DNA from: Gemmatimonadota bacterium
GTDB lineage: Bacteria > JAAXHH01
DNA: 64,000 nt
Assembly: GCA_026705925.1 (NCBI GenBank)
Contig: JAPOZT010000011.1
Coordinates: forward strand, 462,857 to 526,856
Direction: 5' to 3'
Position 1 is the first letter of the stretch. Every line of letters begins with the position of its first letter. This document shows, in pieces, positions 27,152 to 35,213 of this stretch. The notes beneath the pieces were generated by a model, which was not told the DNA's origin, made no database searches, and worked only from the letters and a program-made list of their open reading frames with translations. Both the position numbers and the translations under genes were made by a program.

Positions 27152-27889
27152 ATGGTCGATCTCGATTTCTTCAGGCAGAACGGCTACGTGAATCTCGGAC
27201 AGCCCTTTTCGCCGGAAGAGGTCAGTCGCTTCGTCGAACTGTACGACCGCGACCGTTCGGAGACGGGGTATTTCTGGCGGCCCATCGCCTTCGACGGCCA
27301 CCAGAGCGTGAACTGCGAGCCGCTCATCTCCTCCCCGGAATTCGACGGGCTCATTCGCCATCCCGCGCTCATCGACCCGATCGAGACCATCTTCGAAGGG
27401 CCCAGTTGCCTCGCGGAGGCCTGCCTGCGGCACATGGCGCCGCACGAGGGCGACCCGGTGGAAGTCTGGCACCGTGACCGGCGGCACATGACCGACCGGC
27501 CCTACCGGTGCGGCTACCTCCACATGATGCTATACCTGTCCGACGTAAGCGAGGAAACGCACTGCTTTTCGATCTCGCCTGAACCCTGCGACGGCCCCAT
27601 ACTGGAAATTGAGGAACAGGTCAAGCAGCGCGGCGGGGTCCACCTGCACGGACCGGCCGGCACGGTCATCCTCTTCAACCTGTCCGTGGTCCACGCCGCC
27701 ACCGTGCGGAAAACCACCCACGAACGCAAGTCCGTCCAGGTCTACTACGGCCATCGCGACGGACCCGTCCTCAGCCAGTATACCACCATCCCCACGGGCC
27801 TCTGGCGCGACCACCCCGATCCTGAAGTGCGCGGGTTCTACAGCCTGCTCAACACGCGCTCGCGGAAATTCGCCGAGGCGTTTGGGTGA
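27152..27889 (+). CDS. Phytanoyl-CoA dioxygenase-like (PhyH) oxygenase
   Basis: A 245-residue Fe(II)/2-oxoglutarate oxygenase. The facial triad is H107 and D109 in VWHRDRRHM and H181 in LSVVHAATVRKT; R192 in HERKSVQ is the likely 2-oxoglutarate-binding residue. The N-terminal LDFFRQNGYVNLGQPFSPEEV is the usual opening of this family. It shares only the motif framework with the other three PhyH proteins of the window, so it is not a recent duplicate. The gene follows the aminotransferase by 117 bp on the same strand. The substrate is unknown. Confidence 0.88.
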   Translation: MVDLDFFRQNGYVNLGQPFSPEEVSRFVELYDRDRSETGYFWRPIAFDGHQSVNCEPLISSPEFDGLIRHPALIDPIETIFEGPSCLAEACLRHMAPHEGDPVEVWHRDRRHMTDRPYRCGYLHMMLYLSDVSEETHCFSISPEPCDGPILEIEEQVKQRGGVHLHGPAGTVILFNLSVVHAATVRKTTHERKSVQVYYGHRDGPVLSQYTTIPTGLWRDHPDPEVRGFYSLLNTRSRKFAEAFG

Positions 27890-28082
27890 GTCGGCAATAC
27901 GTCGCTAGTCTGTCTGACATGACCAGCGAGGTTGTCGAGAAATCTTTACGAAACGAAGAGATCGGGGGGGTAAGTGCTGTTTTCAGGCCGGCGGGATTTC
28001 AATCCACATAGAAATAAGTGGAAAACGTAATCGTGCAGGCATCAATCTTTGGTCCGACCCATAACACAAACACAGCAACAAA

Positions 28083-28397
28083 TCATACGTGTATTGCACC
28101 CGCGCGCCGTTGGGCAGAGGCGCGATCACGGCGCGCCTGCGCAAGCTCGTAGCTCGCCTGTAACCGCATCCAGTGATCGGCAGTACTCCAGCCTATGTCT
28201 TCCAGCGCCAGTGCCAATTTGGCGGATATCCTCGCTTTACCGTTCAGAAGACGCGACAGTGTCCCTCGCTCACAACCGAGCCGAGTGGCCGTCTCTGTTA
28301 CGTTCCAACCCACATCGTCCATGCTCTCGCGGATCAGTTCGCCCAAGTGCGGCGGATTCAGCATCGGGCCAACGCGATCGCTATCAACATCGCGCAT
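28083..28397 (-). CDS. higA: HigA-family antitoxin
   Basis: A 104-residue protein whose core, LNPPHLGELIRESMDDVGWNVTETATRLGCERGTLSRLLNGKARISAKLALALEDIG (about residues 12-68), is the HigA addiction-module antidote signature with an XRE-type helix-turn-helix. This is followed by the usual ADHWMRLQASYELAQAR. The C-terminus ends in an Arg/Ala-rich stretch. ATG at 28397 is preferred; a GTG at 28406 would add three residues. It follows the toxin gene by about 18 bp, the normal higBA order, and should bind the toxin and repress the operon. Confidence 0.9.
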   Translation of the reverse strand: MRDVDSDRVGPMLNPPHLGELIRESMDDVGWNVTETATRLGCERGTLSRLLNGKARISAKLALALEDIGWSTADHWMRLQASYELAQARRDRASAQRRAGAIHV

Positions 28398-28415
28398 GAT
28401 CGTCACTCTCCCTTG

Positions 28416-28691
28416 TCAATGATAGTCGACCAGATCCACATCCACGACTTCACCGTCCTCAAACCGAAACACTACCCGCCAGTTACCTGAAACTCGGACG
28501 CTCCACTGGCCCGCACGGTCACCCTTCAGGGGATGCAGCCGGAAGCCCGGTGCGTCGGCGTCACGCGGATGCGTCGCCTCTTGCAGCCGAAACAGGATGC
28601 GTCGGAGCCGTGGCACCAGTTCAGTAGGCAGCCCACGCGTGGCGTTGTCCCACTCATGAAGTGCTCGCAGACCCTTGTGCCTGATTCTCAT
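28416..28691 (-). CDS. higB: HigB-family (RelE/ParE superfamily) toxin
   Basis: A 91-residue protein of the plasmid-maintenance killer type: KGLRALHEWDNATRGLP, then LVPRLRRILFRLQEATHP, and the catalytic-sheet segment QWSVRVSGNWRVVFRFEDGEVVDVDLVDYH, which is diagnostic for this group. Such toxins cleave mRNA on the ribosome. It is complete and upstream of its antitoxin, so the pair looks functional. The 243 bp upstream (28692-28934) are AT-rich, contain a weak inverted repeat at 28879-28902 and probably hold the promoter; no gene is visible there. Confidence 0.9.
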   Translation of the reverse strand: MRIRHKGLRALHEWDNATRGLPTELVPRLRRILFRLQEATHPRDADAPGFRLHPLKGDRAGQWSVRVSGNWRVVFRFEDGEVVDVDLVDYH

Positions 28692-28934
28692 GTTTCACTG
28701 TAATGGGCTGCGAGTTTTCTCTATAAACAACGATAATCCTGCCGGACAGCGACCAAGGCCTCACAGGGATGCTTCGCTTTTCCAACCCATCGGGTCAGCT
28801 TTAAAATCCAGTACCAATCTGCTGGTAGGATAACAATTTCATCAATATCTGACAAGTTGAAGTTTAACCTTCCCAACTACTGTATATACGACTGAATACA
28901 GTTGTAATATGACCGGAAACTTGAGTCGGAAATC

Positions 28935-29990
28935 TTACCCTTCTCCCCACGGCACATCGGACAGCCAGTTCCCCAGCCTGTCTCCGTAGGCAAACAGGGC
29001 CGGCAGTCCACCCGTATGGACGAACAGCACGCGGCTGCCGGCCGGGATGATGCCGGACCGCACGTGTTCGATCAACCCCGCCATCGTCTTGCCGGTATAG
29101 ACCGGGTCTAGGAGCAGCCCCTCCTGGCGGGCCGCCAGTGCGATCGCTTCGCGCACCGCGTCGTTGAGCCGACCGTAACCCGACGCCAGAACGCCGTCGA
29201 ATGCCATAACGTCGTCCGCGTCGAACACCTCCGGACGGTCGATCATCGAGGCCAGTTGCTCCGCTACTTTGCTTACACGTGCTACCTGGCTGCCGGTGTC
29301 GCGCCGCACGCAAATCCCGAATACAGGCACCTTCTTGCCCAGGGCCCGGAAGCCTACCAGAAGCCCCGCGTGTGTAAGTGCGCTGCCCGTGGGACAGACC
29401 ACGGCGTCAAATTCGAGATCAAGGTCCCGGGCCTGCGCCAGGGTCTCCTCGGCGGCGAGCACGTATCCGAGCGCGCCGAGTGGCGGATGGGCGGGGGCGA
29501 GATGGATCACGTAGGGCCTGCGGCCTTCCTCCGCGAGCGATTGGGCCAGAAGGTCCAGCGACGTGTCCGCCGCGGGTTCGTCCTCTCCGACCGGGAAGGA
29601 ATGCAGCGTCGCGCCGAAGAGCCGGTCGAGCAGCACGTTGCCGGATGACCGATAGAGGGCGTCCACGTCCGGTACGCGCTCTTCCATCTGAATGTGGGTC
29701 TCCATGCCGAGCTGGCGTCCGGCTGCAGCGGCCACGCGGACGTAGTTCGACTGCACCGCGCTCGTGATCAACAGGGTGTCGGCATCCCGGGACTGCGCCT
29801 CGCCCAGGGGGAATTCGAGCTGTCGGACCTTGTTGCCGCCCATGGCCAGCCCTGTGCAGTCGTCCCGTTTGATCCACAGCTCGATGCCGAGGGCCGCACC
29901 CAGACGCGGAGCGGCGTCCAGCGGCGTCGGGGCGTGGCCCAGCCGGACCCGGGGGAACTTCTCGATGGCTTTGGTGAGCGGGCTGTTCAT
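28935..29990 (-). CDS. PLP-dependent D-cysteine desulfhydrase / ACC deaminase family
   Basis: A 351-residue fold-type II PLP enzyme. LWIKRDDCTGLAMGGNKVRQLEF contains the Schiff-base lysine K54. LLITSAVQSNYVRVAAAAGRQLGM follows, with SNY replacing the usual SNH/QNH segment. VCPTGSALTHAGLLVGF is the phosphate-binding Gly-rich region (the family has GSGGT) and here reads PTGSALT. LLDPVYTGKTMAGLI is the family C-terminal signature. Known members degrade D-cysteine or 1-aminocyclopropane-1-carboxylate to ammonia and a keto acid. It is the last gene of a six-gene minus-strand operon, 7 bp after the GH32 gene. Confidence 0.88.
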   Translation of the reverse strand: MNSPLTKAIEKFPRVRLGHAPTPLDAAPRLGAALGIELWIKRDDCTGLAMGGNKVRQLEFPLGEAQSRDADTLLITSAVQSNYVRVAAAAGRQLGMETHIQMEERVPDVDALYRSSGNVLLDRLFGATLHSFPVGEDEPAADTSLDLLAQSLAEEGRRPYVIHLAPAHPPLGALGYVLAAEETLAQARDLDLEFDAVVCPTGSALTHAGLLVGFRALGKKVPVFGICVRRDTGSQVARVSKVAEQLASMIDRPEVFDADDVMAFDGVLASGYGRLNDAVREAIALAARQEGLLLDPVYTGKTMAGLIEHVRSGIIPAGSRVLFVHTGGLPALFAYGDRLGNWLSDVPWGEG

Positions 29991-29997
29991 GATGGGA

Positions 29998-31467
29998 TCA
30001 ACCCGTTTCCCACGCGGACCGAAGTTCGTGAACTACGAGTGATACGATGCGGACGCCGCCGTGCGTGCTCCCATCGTGCACGCTTCCACAGTTCGCCTTT
30101 AAGGCCAGCCGGTGATTGGTCGCGGCCGGCAGGAAGCAGAAGGACATGGACACTTCGCCCTGGTTGCCGAAGATCTCCAGCGAGGTCCGGTCGATCAGCA
30201 ACTGGAGGCTGACGCGACCGTCGATGGTACGCAGCGGCGCGGTTCGTCCCATACAGGACAACGTCCCCGCTTCCGCATCGTATTCCAAGGAATGGCCCTG
30301 GACTTCGACGGAAAATCCTCCGGCCTGGGCTTCCACCTCAACCTCCATCCGCACGTCGAACAGGTCGCCCTCGTCTGCCAGGACGAGCCGGCTTTCGGCC
30401 TCGCGCAGGTCCGTGACTGCGTAGCTGCTGATCGCTCCCGATTCGAACCGCTGATGGAACTGTTCGGCCGCCAATACCGCCAGGTCGCCGACAGGCCAGA
30501 TGTGCGTCCCGGTATGCAGCAGCTCGATTTCCCGCACCGGCTCCCTGCACAGCCGGATCCCATCCGGCAACGTCCTGAGCGTCAGATCAACCGGGAAGGA
30601 CATCTGCTGGTTGAAGGGCATGGACGGGTACCGGCCGCCCCGCATCCACGAGATCTGGATCCGCCGGCCGTCGTTCGACGGGATATCGCTCCAGGTCTGG
30701 GCGGCGTAACCGTTGGCGCCCTGCTCCGCCTGCAGGACATCCGTCTCGGGCGTGAACTCGCGGCCGTCGAACCTTCCCAGCAGGTAGCCGCCGCTCGCGC
30801 CCCAGAAGACCCACCGCGTGTTCGAGGGGTCGCCGTCCACCGGCAGCTCGAAGAAATCGGGGCACTCGGACACGCCGGGCAAGGTCAGGTCCTGCAGGTG
30901 CGTCCACGACTTCAGATCCGGTGACGAGAACAGGGCATAGTCGTTGTCATCCATGAACAGCGTCATGATCCACCGCGAAGTCGGTTCGTGCCAGACCACT
31001 TTCGGATCCCGGTTCTCCGCGCGGATGTGTCCGATGACCGGATTGCCGGCGTACTTCGTCCACGTCCGGCCGCGGTCGTTGCTGTGGGCGATACATTGTA
31101 TACACCGGCGACCGGGGAATATCTTTTCGCCGCCCGCCGTGTAGAAGGCGATCAGCGGCGGCGCGTCTCCGTCCCGGAACCCGCCGGTGTCATGATGGTC
31201 CACCGCCGCGGACCCCGACCACATCCAGCCCGTGTCGTCCACGTCCAGCGCGGCGGTGTGCAGCTGTTTCCAGTGCACCAGGTCCGTGCTGACCGCGTGT
31301 CCCCAGGTCGTGCGGCCGTGCACCATGCTGCCCGGCGTATGCTGGAAGTAGAGGTGGTACTCCCCGTCAGAATACACCAGACCGTTCGGATCGTTGATCC
31401 AGTGTTTTTGCGCCGTGAAGTGGAATTGGGGGCGTAGGGTTTCCCGGTAGAGGGTGTCGTTGGTCAT
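29998..31467 (-). CDS. Glycoside hydrolase family 32 (beta-fructofuranosidase/levanase type)
   Basis: A 489-residue GH32 enzyme with all three signature motifs: the nucleophile D26 in WINDPNG, the transition-state stabiliser D154 in NRDPKV, and the acid/base E201 in SECPDFFEL. A five-bladed propeller is followed by a beta-sandwich containing IDRTSLEIFGNQGEVSMSF, the usual end of family 32. There is no signal peptide, so it probably acts in the cytoplasm on sucrose-like or short fructan substrates. It lies between a PhyH gene (9 bp upstream) and the PLP enzyme (7 bp downstream). No sugar-specific transporter or fructokinase is immediately adjacent; a PfkB-type kinase lies beyond the operon at 37.7 kb. 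Confidence 0.94.
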   Translation of the reverse strand: MTNDTLYRETLRPQFHFTAQKHWINDPNGLVYSDGEYHLYFQHTPGSMVHGRTTWGHAVSTDLVHWKQLHTAALDVDDTGWMWSGSAAVDHHDTGGFRDGDAPPLIAFYTAGGEKIFPGRRCIQCIAHSNDRGRTWTKYAGNPVIGHIRAENRDPKVVWHEPTSRWIMTLFMDDNDYALFSSPDLKSWTHLQDLTLPGVSECPDFFELPVDGDPSNTRWVFWGASGGYLLGRFDGREFTPETDVLQAEQGANGYAAQTWSDIPSNDGRRIQISWMRGGRYPSMPFNQQMSFPVDLTLRTLPDGIRLCREPVREIELLHTGTHIWPVGDLAVLAAEQFHQRFESGAISSYAVTDLREAESRLVLADEGDLFDVRMEVEVEAQAGGFSVEVQGHSLEYDAEAGTLSCMGRTAPLRTIDGRVSLQLLIDRTSLEIFGNQGEVSMSFCFLPAATNHRLALKANCGSVHDGSTHGGVRIVSLVVHELRSAWETG

Positions 31468-31476
31468 CGCGGTCTT

Positions 31477-32316
31477 CTACTTCAGCGCCTGCCCGGGCAC
31501 GCGGTTCCACGCGATGGGTTCCGCCTCGCCTTCGTATACCGCAGTCAGCGGCTTCAGCGCGCCCCGGGTCGCGTCCGTCCACGTATCCGGCCGGGGATGG
31601 CGTGCCAGGTAGGCCTGGATGCGGCCGGGCAACTGGTGATACAGGGGGATGTACCAAAGGGTGATCACCGTGCGGCGCTGGTCGCTCTTGTTCCCGTGGG
31701 CCGCGTGCAGCAGGCGGGAATCCCCGATGACCAGATCTCCGGCCCGGACCGGCACGTCCACCTCGTTCACGGCGGGCTGGTAGGCCGGGTGATCGGGGTC
31801 AGCCATGGCCCGCAGGTCGCCCGTGTGCGCCTCCTCGACATACTGGTGAAGGGGATGGCGGTTCAGGTGGGAGCCGGCAATCACGCGGAGGCACCCGTTG
31901 TGCCGGTCGGTATCGACCAGGTAGTACATCAGGAAAACCTGCTGCGGCGGCGGCTCGTAGCTGCAGGGATCGTCCCATCCCCACCAGTCCTGGTGCCAGA
32001 ACAGCGCCGGGCTGCGGGGCGGCTTGCTGATGACGTACCCGGAGGACCAGGTGGGCCGGTCGAACCCGAGATCTGCGAGCGCGGCGAGCGGCGGAGGATA
32101 CGAGACCAGTTCGGCGAAGAACACGTCGTCGAAGACGCTGACCATGCTGCCCGTAGATTTCTGCTCCTCGAAGTGGGACGGGGACTGGGCGTCAAGCAGC
32201 CGGTCGGAGACGGTTCGCACGCGTTCCAGCATTTCGGGCTTCAACACCCCCTCGACTACGCAGAAGCCGTCTCTCAAGAGCTGGTCGTACTTGTCCTGCG
32301 CCGATCGAGCTGCCAT
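31477..32316 (-). CDS. Phytanoyl-CoA dioxygenase-like (PhyH) oxygenase
   Basis: A 279-residue Fe(II)/2-oxoglutarate oxygenase. H108 and D110 in FWHQDWWGWDDP are the first two iron ligands. H204 or H207 in SRLLHAAHGNKS is the third and R214 the probable 2-oxoglutarate anchor. VIAGSHLNRHPLHQ precedes the distal half. The stretch of Trp and acidic residues after HxD is common in PhyH enzymes that act on polar small molecules. It is embedded in the ABC/DUF1854/GH32 operon, 27 bp after the DUF1854 gene and 9 bp before GH32, so its substrate is probably related to whatever the exporter handles. Confidence 0.9.
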   Translation of the reverse strand: MAARSAQDKYDQLLRDGFCVVEGVLKPEMLERVRTVSDRLLDAQSPSHFEEQKSTGSMVSVFDDVFFAELVSYPPPLAALADLGFDRPTWSSGYVISKPPRSPALFWHQDWWGWDDPCSYEPPPQQVFLMYYLVDTDRHNGCLRVIAGSHLNRHPLHQYVEEAHTGDLRAMADPDHPAYQPAVNEVDVPVRAGDLVIGDSRLLHAAHGNKSDQRRTVITLWYIPLYHQLPGRIQAYLARHPRPDTWTDATRGALKPLTAVYEGEAEPIAWNRVPGQALK

Positions 32317-32343
32317 TGCCTTCCTCCCGCGCTCGCCGATCCG

Positions 32344-32892
32344 TCACACATTGGTCTCGATCAACTGTATGCTGTGGGCATCCAGGCGGGTGTAATCCAC
32401 TACCTCGAACCGGTTGCCGTCGACGTCGGTGAGCAAGAGCCGCGAATCCGACGCCCAGTGGGTGTTCTCGTGGCCGCGGATGACGAACTCGCGCTTGCCC
32501 CGGTCGGTCATGACGTCCCAGTAGGTGACGCCGTATTCCATCTGTATGGAGTTCACCCGTTCGATCGTCGCCCGCAGGTACCGGTGGGCCAGCTCTTCCT
32601 CGATGACCTTTCGGGAATCTTCGTCCAGGTCGTTCAGGTCCTTGATGAAGGCCACTTCCTCGTTCTTGATGTCCAGGAGCGACACGTACCGGTCCGAGTG
32701 AGCCATGGGGGAGGCGTTGACCGGCCGGACGCGGATGTAGGACCGCTCGTCGCGGACCGTCATGCGCACGGTGTTCTTCGGCGCCCGGAAGACCCGGATC
32801 TCGCTCGCCTGGTAGGGTTCGACGGGGGCGTTCTCGATCCCCGTCTCGAATTCAAAGGTGTCCGGCGCGTCTACGCCAGGTTCATCCGGCAT
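32344..32892 (-). CDS. DUF1854 family protein
   Basis: A 182-residue soluble protein. The central part reads VRDERSYIRVRPVNASPMAHSDRYVSLLDIKNEEVAFIKDLNDLDEDSRKVIEEELAHRYLRATI (about residues 55-120), which I recognise as the DUF1854 pattern, and it ends with a beta-rich part LLLTDVDGNRFEVVDYTRLD. In other bacteria DUF1854 genes occur beside an ABC exporter near cyanophycin genes; no cyanophycin synthetase is visible here. The gene follows the two ABC genes with a 14-bp gap. Its molecular role is unknown; it may be a cytoplasmic partner of the exporter. Confidence 0.82.
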   Translation of the reverse strand: MPDEPGVDAPDTFEFETGIENAPVEPYQASEIRVFRAPKNTVRMTVRDERSYIRVRPVNASPMAHSDRYVSLLDIKNEEVAFIKDLNDLDEDSRKVIEEELAHRYLRATIERVNSIQMEYGVTYWDVMTDRGKREFVIRGHENTHWASDSRLLLTDVDGNRFEVVDYTRLDAHSIQLIETNV

Positions 32893-32906
32893 CTCGATCT
32901 CCCCGC

Positions 32907-35213
32907 TCAGTTTGTATGTCCGTTGGCGCCGCGGTTCGGGTCGGCCTTGCCCCCGCCCACGGCCATGACCGCGGTGCTCGCCCGCTGCGTTTCGACCATG
33001 CGGTAGAAATGGCCCTTCATGTCCAGCAGTTCCTCATGGGTGCCCGTCTCCACGATCTTTCCCGCGTCCAGTACCACCAGGCGGTCCGCCCGGCGGAGGG
33101 TCGAAAGCCGGTGGGCGATGGCGAAAGTCGTCCGGCCCTTCACGAGGTTGGCGATGGCCTCCTGGATGAGCTTCTCCGTGTGGGTGTCCACCGACGAAGT
33201 GGCCTCGTCCAGGACCAGGATGCGTGGATCGTGGATGATGGCCCGCGCGATGGCGATCCGCTGCTTTTCGCCACCCGACAGCTCCTTGCCGTTCTCGCCG
33301 ATCTGCGTGTCGTATCCGTCGGGCTTCGCGCAGATGAAATCGTGGGCGTTCGCCGTCCGCGCCGCCCGCATGATCTGATCGATCGAGGCGTCCGGACTGC
33401 TGTACCGGATGTTCTCCGCGATGGAGCCGCTGAAGAAATAGGAGTCCTGCAGCACGACGCCGATCTGCCTTCGCAGGTCCTTCAGGCCGATGTCCCGGAT
33501 CGGCACGCCGTCGATCTCCAGGTTGCCGTCGTCGATATCGTAGAACCGGCAGAGCAGGTTGGTCATCGTCGTCTTGCCCGACCCGGACTTGCCCACCAGC
33601 CCGATCATCTCGCCGGGCTGCACGTGGAGGCTGATGTCGTGGAGGACCGGCTTGCCCGCCTCGTAGGCAAAGGTAACGTCTTCGAATTCCACCTCGCCCT
33701 TCATGTCCTTCATCTCGACCGGGTCATCCCGGTCCTCGGTTTCCGCCGGGGTGTCGACGATTTCGAAGACCTTCTCCGCACCGCTCATGGCCCGGCTCGA
33801 CCAGGTGTTCAGCTCGCCGAACCACCGAAGGGGTTCGTACAGCATCCAGAGGTAGGCGATGAACATGATGAGGGCGCCGGTGGTGAAGGTGTCGTCAATG
33901 ACGGCGATTCCCCCGTAATACCAGACCAGGATCATTCCGGACGACGTCAGCATGCTGACCGTGCTGAAGAAAACGGCCGCTTCCTTCTCGCTCTCGTAAT
34001 CGCCCCGGAAGACCCCTTCGTTGCTGCTCCTGAACCGGCGCATCTCCCGCTTTTCCTGGACGAAGGTCTTTACGACGCGCACCGAGGAAAGCATCTCGCC
34101 CGCCATGCCCACCAGCTTGCCCCAGCGGTAGTATTTCGTCCGGAACGCCCGGATCAGCCGGACCCAGAAATACCCCCCGCCGATGACGAGCAAAGGTATG
34201 GGAATGAGCACCATGAGCGTCAGTTGCCAGCTGGTCACGAATAACAGGACCAGGATGCCCACCAGGAGCAGGAGGTTGGTCAGGATATAGGGCACGCCGT
34301 CGACCAGGAACCACATCATGCTTTCCGTGTCATTGGACACCCGTGAGATCAGGGACCCCACCTGCCGCTTGTTGTAGAACTTCATGCTCAGGCGGGAGAG
34401 GTTTTCGTACAGGTCTTCGCGGACGGACACGATCACGCGGCCACCAAGCCAGACGGAAAGGCGGTCCTTGAAGATCTCCAGGACGAAGGATACGAGGCGG
34501 ATGACCGCGTAGGCGACGACGAGCAGGTAGAGGAACGCGAACGGGTCCCCGGCCACACCGTCGGCAGGGACGCCGCCGGCCGAGACGCCAAGCACATCGT
34601 CGATGATGCGCCCCATGATGTAGGGCGGGCCGAGTTCGGCCAGGGTGAACAGGAGCGACAGGAAGACCATCAGCGCGAGCTTGCCCTTGAACGGCAGGGC
34701 GTATCGGGCGATCCGCTGCATCATCGCGAGCCGGTTTGTGCACGCCGAACAGATCCCGTTCGGTTCGGGCAGGAGGCGTCCGCACCGGTCGCACCGGGTC
34801 TTGTCGACCTCCCCCTGCATGTCGACCGGATCTTCCTTGATGAGCTGGTCGATACCCCGGGCGATCCGCGCAAACTTGGCGCGCTGGGACGGGGTGTAGC
34901 GGATGACCTCGACGTCTTCGTTCCCGATCACCACGTTGATCCGGCCCGAGCCGACCAGTTCCTCCACGGCGGCGCTCTTGGCGTCGGACAGCTCGATGGA
35001 CGCGTCCCCGTTTCCCGTGCCTGCCCCGTTCGAATCGAACCGCAACAGGCGCTGGTCCGTCACCAGGAGCCAGCGTTCCTCGAACCGCAGGTCTTCGGTA
35101 AGGTCGGTCGCCGCCGCGATGCGGATGGACTCTCCTTCCCGCAGCGCCGCCTGGCAACGGTCGGCCAGGGCGTCGGGCATCCGCTCTTTGTAGGTGGCCC
35201 TTGTGTCGGTCAT
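32907..35213 (-). CDS. ABC exporter (fused TMD-NBD) with N-terminal PH-like domain and zinc ribbon
   Basis: A 768-residue half-exporter. About residues 1-125 form a beta-rich domain (RFEERWLLVTDQRLLRFD resembles bacterial PH-like domains). A zinc-ribbon-like CDRCGRLLPEPNGICSAC (two CxxC pairs) follows at about 141-158. A six-helix exporter membrane domain spans about 170-460. The ATPase domain has Walker A GKSGSGKTT, signature LSGGEKQR, Walker B ILVLDEATSS and the H-loop in AIAHRLSTL. It is expected to pair with the product of the overlapping upstream gene (4-bp ATGA overlap) as a heterodimer in the cytoplasmic membrane. Extra N-terminal domains of this kind are unusual for exporters. The substrate is unknown. 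Confidence 0.9.
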   Translation of the reverse strand: MTDTRATYKERMPDALADRCQAALREGESIRIAAATDLTEDLRFEERWLLVTDQRLLRFDSNGAGTGNGDASIELSDAKSAAVEELVGSGRINVVIGNEDVEVIRYTPSQRAKFARIARGIDQLIKEDPVDMQGEVDKTRCDRCGRLLPEPNGICSACTNRLAMMQRIARYALPFKGKLALMVFLSLLFTLAELGPPYIMGRIIDDVLGVSAGGVPADGVAGDPFAFLYLLVVAYAVIRLVSFVLEIFKDRLSVWLGGRVIVSVREDLYENLSRLSMKFYNKRQVGSLISRVSNDTESMMWFLVDGVPYILTNLLLLVGILVLLFVTSWQLTLMVLIPIPLLVIGGGYFWVRLIRAFRTKYYRWGKLVGMAGEMLSSVRVVKTFVQEKREMRRFRSSNEGVFRGDYESEKEAAVFFSTVSMLTSSGMILVWYYGGIAVIDDTFTTGALIMFIAYLWMLYEPLRWFGELNTWSSRAMSGAEKVFEIVDTPAETEDRDDPVEMKDMKGEVEFEDVTFAYEAGKPVLHDISLHVQPGEMIGLVGKSGSGKTTMTNLLCRFYDIDDGNLEIDGVPIRDIGLKDLRRQIGVVLQDSYFFSGSIAENIRYSSPDASIDQIMRAARTANAHDFICAKPDGYDTQIGENGKELSGGEKQRIAIARAIIHDPRILVLDEATSSVDTHTEKLIQEAIANLVKGRTTFAIAHRLSTLRRADRLVVLDAGKIVETGTHEELLDMKGHFYRMVETQRASTAVMAVGGGKADPNRGANGHTN

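Noticed and set aside
28879-28902. ACTGTAT-N10-ATACAGT as an SOS box or terminator
   Set aside because: The spacing between CTGT and ACAG is 14 rather than 8, it does not resemble the lexA operator of this genome, and no T-run follows on either strand.
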